7,662 nucleotides of DNA from Spirochaetaceae bacterium (lineage in GTDB: Bacteria > Spirochaetota > Spirochaetia > Treponematales > Breznakiellaceae). Shown here piece after piece: positions 1 to 6,600 of the stretch. Numbering within the stretch: the first letter of the stretch is position 1; each line of letters opens with the position of its first letter. The notes under the pieces were generated by a model. It saw nothing but the letters and a program-made list of their open reading frames with translations. It made no database searches and was not told the DNA's origin. A program made the translations under genes and the position numbers. The stretch spans positions 1 to 7,662 of the forward strand of contig JAIRMO010000036.1 of the NCBI GenBank assembly GCA_031258625.1, written 5' to 3'.

Positions 1-62
1 CCGAGTTCGGGGCGGGCCAGCGGCCCTATGAGGCCCACGGCGCGGGGGGCCCTAGGGGCATC

Positions 63-107
63 CCGCGCCCTCCTTCGCCCGCCAGTGGTAGGCGAAGGAA
101 GGCGCGG
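63..107. repeat. Hairpin of repeat unit 1 (one mismatch)
   Basis: The arms 63-79 and 91-107 are inverted repeats of 17 bp with a single C70/A100 mismatch. The 11-nt loop is CGCCAGTGGTA. Loop and arms match unit 3. A competing 8-bp stem (95-102 with 109-116) can also form here because the right arm carries GGAAGG instead of GGAGGG. Confidence 0.75.
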
Positions 108-192
108 CCCTTCCTTTACCCGTCCCGAGTTAGGGGGGGCCATAGGCCCTTTTATGCCCATGGAGTGGGGGGCTATAGGGGAATCCCGCGCC

Positions 193-240
193 CTCCTTTG
201 ACATCCCCGGCCCGGGGTGTGCCGATGTCAACCGGGGGAG
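193..240. repeat. Substitute hairpin of repeat unit 2
   Basis: In place of the standard hairpin this unit has an unrelated sequence that also folds. TTGACATC (198-205) pairs with GATGTCAA (224-231). Inside it lies CCCC/GGGG (205-208 with 214-217, sharing base 205, so not fully simultaneous). Outside it CTCC (193-196) can pair with GGAG (237-240). The flanks on both sides are those of the other units, so only the hairpin module differs. The unit is 12 bp longer as a result. Confidence 0.7.
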
Positions 241-322
241 CAGCCCTTCCTTTACTCGCCCCGAGTTAGGGGGGGGCCATAGGCCCTTTTATGCCCATGG
301 AGCGGGGGGCTCTAGGGGAATC

Positions 323-367
323 CCGCGCCCTCCTTCGCCCGCCAGTGGTAGGCGAAGGAGGGCGCGG
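323..367. repeat. Perfect 17-bp hairpin of repeat unit 3
   Basis: Positions 323-339 are the exact reverse complement of 351-367, with the 11-nt loop CGCCAGTGGTA at 340-350. It is the longest perfect inverted repeat I found in the window and is very GC-rich. No T-tract follows on the plus strand (CCCTTCCTTTAC comes next), so it is not a standard intrinsic terminator for plus-strand transcription. Confidence 0.85.
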
Positions 368-402
368 CCCTTCCTTTACTCGCCCCGAGTTAAGGGCGTA
401 AA

Positions 403-417
403 GCCCCCTATGGGGGC
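403..417. repeat. Short G/C hairpin at the array end
   Basis: GCCCCC (403-408) and GGGGGC (412-417) form a 6-bp inverted repeat around TAT. It sits in the decayed fourth unit, immediately before the candidate -35 element of the 466 gene. It may be a remnant of the repeat or act as a small structure at the promoter edge. Confidence 0.5.
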
Positions 418-418
418 G

Positions 419-447
419 TTGATCCCTGGGCGGTTAGGGGTTATAGT
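419..447 (+). promoter_or_regulatory. Candidate sigma-70 type promoter for the 466-1883 operon
   Basis: TTGATC at 419-424 matches the -35 consensus at four of six bases. TATAGT at 442-447 matches the -10 consensus at five of six. The spacer is exactly 17 bp. Transcription would begin near 453-455, giving a leader of only about 12 nt that just contains the GGGAGG ribosome site. It directly follows the repeat array. The call rests on consensus matching alone. Confidence 0.45.
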
Positions 448-454
448 TAAAGAA

Positions 455-461
455 GGGAGGT
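455..461 (+). promoter_or_regulatory. Strong ribosome binding site of the 466 gene
   Basis: GGGAGGT lies 4 nt before the ATG at 466. It is the clearest Shine-Dalgarno site in the window and fixes the start of the 125-aa gene. Confidence 0.8.
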
Positions 462-465
462 AACC

Positions 466-843
466 ATGGGTAGAGCAAGCCTGCTTGAATTAAAACCGTT
501 TTATGAGATCACAAAAACCACGGGAAGACCCCCTAAGGATACGGTTCCTTTTATTGGGTGTCCCCGGCAGCATCCGTCGGATAAAAATAAAATCATCCTT
601 ATTTACGATCCCCTGGGGAAAAACACCAAACTTTTGGAATTTAAATTTGAGGATGTCCTTTGTATTGAGGAAGTCCTTTCCGCGGTTACCGAAGCCGGGG
701 AGGGAGTCCCCCTGGTCAAACTTTGGATCCGTAAGGGCGCCCATGGGGTCATCCTGGAACCCTTTGAAGTGGAGGATTCGACACCCTTCACCGTCAAACA
801 CCAGGATCTGTCTGAAGGGTTTTTACGGTCCCCTTCCCCATGA
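466..843 (+). CDS. Conserved-looking hypothetical protein coupled to a radical SAM gene
   Basis: I do not recognise this 125-aa protein. It looks genuine: a strong GGGAGGT site lies 4 nt before the ATG, a candidate promoter precedes it, and its TGA overlaps the next start in an ATGA arrangement. It has no signal peptide, membrane helix or low-complexity tract. It looks like a small soluble alpha/beta cytoplasmic protein. Visible stretches are a GCPRQHP segment (31-37), a beta-like KIILIYDPLG (42-51), an acidic segment around FEDVLCIEEVLSAV (61-74), then VPLVKLWIRKGAHGVILEPFEVED (81-104). Cysteines 32 and 66 are isolated, so no zinc site is evident. The coupling suggests it is made together with the radical SAM enzyme and may be a partner or substrate; that is inference. 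The DNA looks somewhat richer in A/T than ileS. Confidence 0.85.
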   Translation: MGRASLLELKPFYEITKTTGRPPKDTVPFIGCPRQHPSDKNKIILIYDPLGKNTKLLEFKFEDVLCIEEVLSAVTEAGEGVPLVKLWIRKGAHGVILEPFEVEDSTPFTVKHQDLSEGFLRSPSP

Positions 844-1883
844 CCCCTGCCGGGGGCCGGTATTTTACAACCTCCCCCCGGGGAGATCCCGCCAATACCA
901 TCCGATGTACCCTCTGCCCCCGGTCATGTTCCATTCCGGCGGGGGCATCCGGCCGGTGCGGGGTCAGGGTAAACCGGGATGGGGTGGGAACCATCCCCTT
1001 TTACGGCCGTATCACCTCCATGGCGGCGGACCCCATCGAAAAAAAGCCCCTCTACCATTACCGGCCCGGTGTTTCGATCCTGTCCCTGGGGTTCTTGGGT
1101 TGTAACCTCTACTGTCCCTTTTGCCAGAATTGGCGCATCTCCCAGGATATCCGTGCCGATATTCGGCCCGATACCCGGCTTCTCTCCCCGGAGGAAGCGG
1201 TGGCAACGGCCTTAACCGCGGGGATTACCCAGCTTGCCTATACCTACTCGGAACCCCTGATCCATATTGAATACCTTCTGGATTGTATGAAAATCGCCCG
1301 GGAACAAGGGATAGCCAATGTACTGGTGAGTAACGGATGTTTACAAAAAGAAGCGGCCGCGGAGATCCTCGCCCTGACCGATGCGGCCAACATCGATCTT
1401 AAATCATTTTCCCCGGATACCTATACCCGGACCCTGGGGGGGAATTTGACGGCCGTGCTGGAGTTTATCACCCTGGCATACCGGATGGGGGTACACCTGG
1501 AAGTTACCACCCTGATCGTACCGGACCTTAACGACGGCGAAAAAGAAATTGAGGGGTGTCTGAAATTTTTAACGGGCCTTTCTCCCCATATACCCTGGCA
1601 CCTTTCGGCCTATCATCCCGACTACCGCTGGGATGCCCCCCCTACGGACGCTTCCCGGCTCGAAAAAATCGCCCGCCGGGCCCGGGAAAACCTGGCCTAT
1701 GTTTATACCGGAAACATCCCCGGAGAAACCAACGACACTCCCTGCCCCCACTGCGGCAGCCCTTTGGTCAGGCGCCGGGGCTATTCGGTAAATACCCGGG
1801 GGCTTGTCCTGAAAAAGAAACAGGGAAAAAGCACCTATTACTGCGCCCTCTGCGCGAAGCCGGTACCGGTGATCCGCTTTTGA
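840..1883 (+). CDS. amrS: AmmeMemoRadiSam system radical SAM enzyme
   Basis: The 347-aa protein fits the radical SAM member of the AmmeMemoRadiSam family (PflA-activase-like), a cytoplasmic [4Fe-4S]/S-adenosylmethionine enzyme. An N-terminal Cys cluster (C23, C26, C30, C40) precedes the family hallmark DPIEKKPLYHYRPG (64-77). The cluster-binding CX3CX2C is CNLYCPFC, C88/C92/C95, followed by QNWRISQ. Later family blocks are YTYSEP (134-139), VSNGC (163-167), IDLKSF (185-190), LIVPDLND (225-232) and WHLSAYHPDYR (253-263). A C-terminal zinc ribbon uses C302/C305 and C335/C338. The length is typical. No convincing ribosome site precedes ATG 840 (GAAGGG is 20 nt away), so translation is probably coupled to the upstream gene through the ATGA overlap. 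The reaction and substrate are not known to me. The usual Memo-like and AMMECR1-like partners are not in the window. Confidence 0.93.
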   Translation: MTPAGGRYFTTSPRGDPANTIRCTLCPRSCSIPAGASGRCGVRVNRDGVGTIPFYGRITSMAADPIEKKPLYHYRPGVSILSLGFLGCNLYCPFCQNWRISQDIRADIRPDTRLLSPEEAVATALTAGITQLAYTYSEPLIHIEYLLDCMKIAREQGIANVLVSNGCLQKEAAAEILALTDAANIDLKSFSPDTYTRTLGGNLTAVLEFITLAYRMGVHLEVTTLIVPDLNDGEKEIEGCLKFLTGLSPHIPWHLSAYHPDYRWDAPPTDASRLEKIARRARENLAYVYTGNIPGETNDTPCPHCGSPLVRRRGYSVNTRGLVLKKKQGKSTYYCALCAKPVPVIRF

Positions 1884-1914
1884 GATTGGAACTACCGACT
1901 TTAGGCGCCTTTAC

Positions 1915-2220
1915 TTAAACCAGGGTAAAAAACAGGAAGCCAAAAACCGCCAGCAGCATTGATCCGGCCAGAACATACACCCAGAGGGGCAAATTTTCCA
2001 CCCCTTCCTTCCGAAGGGGTTTTGTATCCCCCCCGTCCCGCCCGGAGGCGGCGGAATACCCGCAGACCGGGCATCCCCCCTTAAAAATCCCCTCCTCTCC
2101 CACAAAACCGCAGGCGGGACACCGGACCGAAGCGAAATACCGTCCGCACCGGGGGCAATGTTTTGTTTCCCGGCTTACCTCGGCGCCGCAGTGTTCGCAA
2201 AAAAAACGGGGGTGTTTCAT
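1915..2220 (-). CDS. Small double zinc-ribbon protein with C-terminal membrane anchor
   Basis: This 101-aa protein carries four CXXC knuckles: C8/C11, C22/C25, C34/C37 and C50/C53. They read as two zinc ribbons, or one ribbon plus a rubredoxin-like pair. A short polar linker (about 55-76) leads to a single hydrophobic helix at about 78-100, ending at the C-terminus. That suggests a tail-anchored inner-membrane protein with the zinc domains in the cytoplasm. The ATG is the only usable start: the frame is open further upstream to a TAA but contains no ATG, GTG or TTG. GAGGAG touches the start codon directly, so the ribosome site is poorly spaced. The gene lies 111 bp after fmdB on the same strand and ends 31 bp from the stop of the convergent radical SAM gene. 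Its function is unknown; such ribbons often mediate protein contacts. Confidence 0.82.
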   Translation of the reverse strand: MKHPRFFCEHCGAEVSRETKHCPRCGRYFASVRCPACGFVGEEGIFKGGCPVCGYSAASGRDGGDTKPLRKEGVENLPLWVYVLAGSMLLAVFGFLFFTLV

Positions 2221-2225
2221 CTCCT

Positions 2226-2274
2226 CGGGTACCCGGGGCGGAGTACGGAGCGTGAAAACCGGCGGCTCACCGCC
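2226..2274 (-). other. Inverted repeats between fmdB and the zinc-ribbon gene
   Basis: The 111-bp gap contains a 10-bp perfect palindrome CGGGTACCCG (2226-2235) just before the start region of the downstream gene. It also has a 5-bp G/C stem GGCGG/CCGCC (2261-2265 with 2270-2274). On the minus strand that stem is followed by GGTTTTCAC. This could be a weak attenuator or partial terminator that lowers expression of the second gene, but the stem is short and the T-run has only four bases. Confidence 0.25.
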
Positions 2275-2331
2275 ATGGGATTACTTTGCTTAAAAATGAC
2301 GGCCCCTCTTTTACCGGTACGGTCCACCCCC

Positions 2332-2664
2332 CTACCCCGCGGCTTTTTTTTCTTGGCCGCCGGTGGTTTTTGCCGGATGATCCGCCCCCCGGCTTTCGGT
2401 CTTGGGCGGGGATGAATCCGCCGGTGACGCGGCGGGAGCTTCCCCCGGGGCAGGTTTAGCGGAAGAGGCAACGGGTTTACTCCCCCCTTTCTTATCGGTC
2501 ACATAAAACCCGGAACCTTTAAAAATAATACCGGACCCGCCGTTGATGATCCGGCGCACCTCCTTGCCGCATTGGGGACAAGTGGTTAAAGGGCGGTCGC
2601 TCATGTTTTGAAAAACATCAAAATAATACCCGCAGCTTTTACATTCATATTCGTAGGTCGGCAT
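2332..2664 (-). CDS. FmdB family zinc-ribbon protein (putative regulatory protein)
   Basis: The first 57 or so residues match the FmdB/CxxC-CxxC-SSSS family closely. The protein starts MPTYEYECKSCGYYFD, continues MSDRPLTTCPQCGKEVRR, and has the diagnostic GGSGIIFKGSGFYVTD (42-57). C8/C11 and C29/C32 form one zinc ribbon. Residues 58-110 are a Lys/Pro/Ala/Ser-rich, probably disordered tail, common in this family but variable in length. The founding member was proposed as a regulator of formamidase/amidase genes, but the general role is unsettled. The ATG is supported by AAAGGA upstream (2676-2671). The gene follows the lipoprotein stop by 119 bp, with its own candidate promoter, and probably heads a short transcript that includes the downstream zinc-ribbon gene. 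Confidence 0.93.
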   Translation of the reverse strand: MPTYEYECKSCGYYFDVFQNMSDRPLTTCPQCGKEVRRIINGGSGIIFKGSGFYVTDKKGGSKPVASSAKPAPGEAPAASPADSSPPKTESRGADHPAKTTGGQEKKAAG

Positions 2665-2678
2665 GACAAATCCTTTTT

Positions 2679-2707
2679 ATTATACCCTATAAATTTGAAT
2701 TTTTCAG
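2679..2707 (-). promoter_or_regulatory. Candidate promoter for fmdB-family gene
   Basis: On the minus strand CTGAAA (2707-2702, four of six matches to the -35 consensus) is separated by 17 bp from a perfect TATAAT (2684-2679). The region is much richer in A/T than its surroundings. The predicted start, near 2672, would fall inside the AAAGGA ribosome site (2676-2671). The transcript may therefore begin slightly earlier than usual, be nearly leaderless, or come from another promoter. I see no convincing terminator in the rest of the 2665-2783 gap. Confidence 0.5.
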
Positions 2708-2783
2708 ATAAGGAATTAACGAATTCTTTACCTGAAGAAAATTCCCTTTTCAACAGAACCCGGTTAGGACGAAACCTTTTTAG

Positions 2784-3683
2784 CTAATTTGAATATAACG
2801 ATAACATATTAAAAAGTAAAGCGATCCCCTGGGGGCTCAAGGATCCGGTCCGTATGATCAACGCGGCCTCTTCCTGGGAGGGAACATTGGCAAAAAGGGC
2901 GGCGGCCAAGGACAGGGGGTCTCCCTCACCCGCGGGGGGCAAACCGGTCATAAAAACCCGGGTCAGGGAAAAAAGGGACGCCAATCCCTTAGCGTGGTTT
3001 ACCGATGGGGTTTCAATCCGCAAAAAAGCCTCATATTCCTTCCCCGCTTCCCCCTCAGGAACATCGTAGATACTAAAAAAGATCCGATCCGCGGGGATTT
3101 GCAGGGGGATTTCCAGCAGGGCCAGGAACTGATTAACCGGCGCGCCCCCTTCATCGGTCCAGCCGGCTAAGAGGGCGTCCCGGCGAAGGGCCGCAAATTC
3201 CGGGGGAACCGCTGCCCCCGGAGGGGGAATCAGGGGGTCCCCGTCGGAAACCAGGGCCCGGCGGGAAGTCAAGAAGATCGAAAGGTCGTACCGGTCGGAA
3301 CGCCAATAGGAGCCCCCCCTGGCCGAAGGGCGTTTTTTCCAGAAAGGATCAAAGGCAAAGGAGAAGTCTATCCGTTTATTGGGATATTTACCCCGGGCCG
3401 CCACCATGAAAGACCGCTCCGATCCCGGCGGATAAGCGGCAACCACCGCGAAATTGGTTTTATCGAGAAACTCCCCGGCCTCTTTTCCGCTAAATCCCCC
3501 CAGGGAAATAAACTCCAAGAGGGGGCGCGCTCGGGGAACATCCATGGAGATGTAGGCCGCGGCTCCGGGCGACAGGAAGGCAAATTCCCCGTTTTCATCA
3601 ACAGCCGGCTTTTTGGGACTGGTGGCGCAGGATACGAAAAAGAGAATCCCCCAGCACAAAAGCCCCGGCCCTTTAAATTTCAT
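2784..3683 (-). CDS. Predicted lipoprotein, TP0453-like by position
   Basis: The 299-aa product starts with a short basic segment (MKFKGPG), a hydrophobic core (8-18) and FVSC at 16-19, a relaxed lipobox of the spirochaete type with lipidation expected at C19. A polar linker (about 20-32) leads to a globular domain without further membrane helices. It has amphipathic stretches such as 48-65 and 230-247 and Pro/Gly-rich turns around 150-162. There are no recognisable catalytic motifs. The start is 3 bp after the ileS stop, with AAGG 8 nt before the ATG inside the ileS end, so the two genes are very likely co-transcribed. In T. pallidum, as I recall, ileS (TP0452) is followed by TP0453, a concealed outer-membrane lipoprotein of similar length that binds membrane through amphipathic helices. 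Orthology is inferred from position and size, not from a sequence comparison. Confidence 0.85.
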   Translation of the reverse strand: MKFKGPGLLCWGILFFVSCATSPKKPAVDENGEFAFLSPGAAAYISMDVPRARPLLEFISLGGFSGKEAGEFLDKTNFAVVAAYPPGSERSFMVAARGKYPNKRIDFSFAFDPFWKKRPSARGGSYWRSDRYDLSIFLTSRRALVSDGDPLIPPPGAAVPPEFAALRRDALLAGWTDEGGAPVNQFLALLEIPLQIPADRIFFSIYDVPEGEAGKEYEAFLRIETPSVNHAKGLASLFSLTRVFMTGLPPAGEGDPLSLAAALFANVPSQEEAALIIRTGSLSPQGIALLFNMLSLYSN

Positions 3684-3686
3684 CGC

Positions 3687-6600
3687 CTATACCTTATCAA
3701 TATCCGCTATCCAAACTTCATCCCCGGCTTCCAGTTCCCGTCCCTGGATTTTCTCCCATACCACCGAAACCGACAGGGTCTCCGCAGCCACATAGTCCGA
3801 AAAAGCTTCCCAGGCGGCCTTGAGCCGGTCCGAACCGTAGAGGCGCAGCCGGATCCGATCGGTAATCGTAAGGCCCTTATCCTTCCGCATATTCTGTACC
3901 CCCCGGATCAGGTCCCGGACATCCCCTTCCTGGGCCAGTTCCTCGGTTACCTCGGTGTGGAGGGCTACGGTGAGGGTCCCCTCGTTTAAGACCCGGAGCC
4001 CTGCCTTCTCAATCCGCCGGATATCCACCTTCTCCGCGGTAATTTCCACCGGCTTCCCCGCAACCTCAATGGAAAGGGTTGCCCCCTCCAGAAGCCCCTG
4101 GATCTCAAGCTGGCTTAACGCGGCGATCCGGTCCGCGGCGGCCTTCATATCTTTCCCCAGTTCCTTCCCCAGGATACGGAAATTGGCCTTGGCCTCGTAG
4201 ACCACCAGATCCTCTTCGTTATCCCGGAAGATTACGGTTTTTACGTTAAGCTCTTCCCGGATAATATCCTCCATTTCCAGGAACACCTTCTTTTCATCGG
4301 CGTTCCGGGTTACCAGTTCCACCGCCTTGAGGGGCTGCCGCACCTTGAGGTTGTATTGGGACCTGAGGGCCCGGCCCATGGAAACCGCGTGCTGGGCCAG
4401 CCCCATCTTGTACTCCAGTTCCCGGTCCCGCCGCTCCTCCCGGGGGAGGGGAAAATCGGTCAGGTGGACCGATTCCGCCTCCCCGTCACGGCGGAGGTTC
4501 CTCCAGATGGCGTCGGTGGTAAAGGGCATAAAAGGACAGGCCACGGTGATCAGGGTTTTAAGGACGTCGTAGAGGGTCCCATAGGCCTCGGTCTTATCCG
4601 TATCGTTCTCAAAGATTCCACCGGCGGAAGACCGCCAGAAACGCCGCCGGGAGCGGCGGATATACCAGTTGTTGAGGAGGTCGATGAATTCGATGACGGG
4701 GTCCACCGCCCGGGAGAGGTCGTAGGCGTCCAGGGCGGTACTCACCCGCTCCGTCAGGGTTTCCGCCACCGAAAGGATCCACTGATCCAGGGGGTTCGAG
4801 GGCTTGTCCGGGGCCCCGGCGGGACTCATGCCGTCGATGTTGGCGTAGGTAACGAAGAAGCTGTAGGCGTTCCACAGGGGGATGATGATGCTTTTCATCA
4901 CATCCCGGACCCCTTCGTCGGAATAACGGAGGTCGTCGGACTTGACCACCGCCGAATGGATCAGGAAGAGCCGCAGGGCGTCCGCCCCGAAGGTGTTGAC
5001 CACCTCCATGGGATCGGTGAAGTTCCGCAGGCTCTTGCTCATCTTCTTGCCGTCGGCGGCCAGGACCAGGCCGCTGACGATACAGTTCCTGAAGGCGGGG
5101 CGCTTAAAGAGGGCCGCCGCCAGAACGGTGAGGGTGTAGAACCAGCCCCGGGTCTGATCGAGCCCCTCGTTGATAAAATCCGCGGGGAAATGGTCCTCGA
5201 AGGATTCCTTGTTCTCAAAGGGATAGTGGTTCTGGGCATAGGGCATGGCCCCGGACTCAAACCAGCAGTCCAAGACCTCGGGTATCCGGCGCATGACACC
5301 GGGACATTGCGGACCGCCTTCGGCGCTTCCGGCGGAACCGCGGCCTGCCGCCGAACAGGGTATCGTAATTTCATCCACAAAGTGCTTGTGGAGGTCCTCA
5401 GGCTCCCGGCCGGAAAGCGCCTTGAGTTCCTCCCGGCTGCCTACGCAGATGGTCTTGCCGCAGTCCGGGCATTTCCAGATGGGCAGGGGGTTCCCCCAGT
5501 AACGGTTCCGGCTGATGGCCCAGTCCCGGGCCCCCTCCAGCCACTTGCCGAAACGGCCGTCTTTGATATGGCCGGGGACCCAGGTGATTTTACGGTTGGC
5601 CTCCAGCATATCCTCCTTGATCTTTTCCACCTTCACAAACCAGGAACCCACCGCCCGGTAAATGAGGGGGCTCCCGCATCTCCAGCAGTGGGGATAGGCG
5701 TGGAGGATCTGTTCCCGTTTGACGAGCTTTCCCTCGGCCTTGAGCCGTTCCATGATGGCCTTGTCCGCGTCCTTGACAAAGAGGCCCCGGTAATCGGCCA
5801 CCTCCGCGGTGAAGCGGCACTCCTCGTCCACCGGGCATATCACGGGGACACCTGTACCCTTGAGGACCCGCTGGTCGTCCTCCCCGAAGCCCGGGGCGGT
5901 GTGGACGATGCCGGTGCCGTCCTCGGTGGAGACGAAGTCCCCGCCGTAGACCCGGAAGGCGTTCTCTTCCCGGGCGGAGGCGAAATAGGGGAAAAGGGGC
6001 TCGTATTCGAGGCCCAGGAGGTCTCTCCCCTTCATGCGCCGGAGGATCCGGTACTCCCCTTCGTTTTTGTAGTAGGCCGGAAGCCGGGCCTCCGCCAGGA
6101 TATAGCGGTCCTCCCCGTCCTGGACCGCCACGTATTCGAGGTCCGGCCCCACGGTGAGGGCCAGGTTCGAGGGCAGGGTCCAGGGGGTGGTGGTCCAGGC
6201 CAGGAGGTAGCCCCCGCCCTCATAGAAGGGGCTCTGCCCCCTAATCTTGAAGCGGACCGTGACGGCCGGATCGTGGACATCCTTGTACCCCCCCAGGTTG
6301 AGTTCGTGATTGGAGAGGACCGTGGCGCAACGGGGGCAGTAGGGCAGGATGTAATGGCCCTCGTAGAGGAGGCCCCGGTCCCAGAGGGAGGCCATGATCC
6401 ACCAGATGGTTTCCATGTAATCCCGCTCCATGGTCTTGTAGTCGTTTTCAAAGTCCACCCAGCGGCCCAGGCGGGTGATCACCTGCCGCCATTCCCGGAC
6501 GTAACGGAGGACCGCGGCGCGGCAGGCCTCGTTGAAGGCCGCCACCCCGTAGCGTTCGATGTCGGTTTTGGAATTGAGGCCCAGCTCTTTTTCGATGAGG

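Larger units (their letters stand above)
1..420. repeat. Tandem array of GC-rich 124-136 bp units, each with a hairpin
   Basis: Three near-complete units begin at the shared word CCGAGTT: 1-124 (124 bp), 125-260 (136 bp) and 261-384 (124 bp). A decayed fourth unit starts at 385 and loses the pattern after about 10 bp, keeping only a short G/C hairpin. Conserved blocks in order are CCGAGTTAGGGGGGGCC, ATAGGCCCTTTTATGCCCAT, a G-run, TAGGGGAATCCCGCGCCCTCC, a hairpin, then CCCTTCCTTTACTCG. Unit 1 is the most diverged. Units 2 and 3 are almost identical outside the hairpin. The array starts at the window edge, so more copies may lie upstream. No credible coding frame crosses it. It fills the gene-free stretch up to the 466 gene. 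The function is unknown; it could be a dispersed intergenic repeat family, a transcription barrier or a structured RNA. Confidence 0.85.

Noticed and set aside
1..400. CRISPR array
   Set aside because: The units are 124-136 bp and directly tandem, with no short repeat plus unique spacer pattern and no cas genes nearby.
503..1105. A 200-codon plus-strand frame spanning the 466 and 840 genes
   Set aside because: It overlaps two well-supported genes in another frame, and its product is Pro/Arg/Gly-rich without motifs.
2700..2760. Intrinsic terminator after the lipoprotein gene
   Set aside because: GAATT/AATTC (2713-2726) forms only a short A/T-rich stem with no T-run on the minus strand, and longer pairings are broken.
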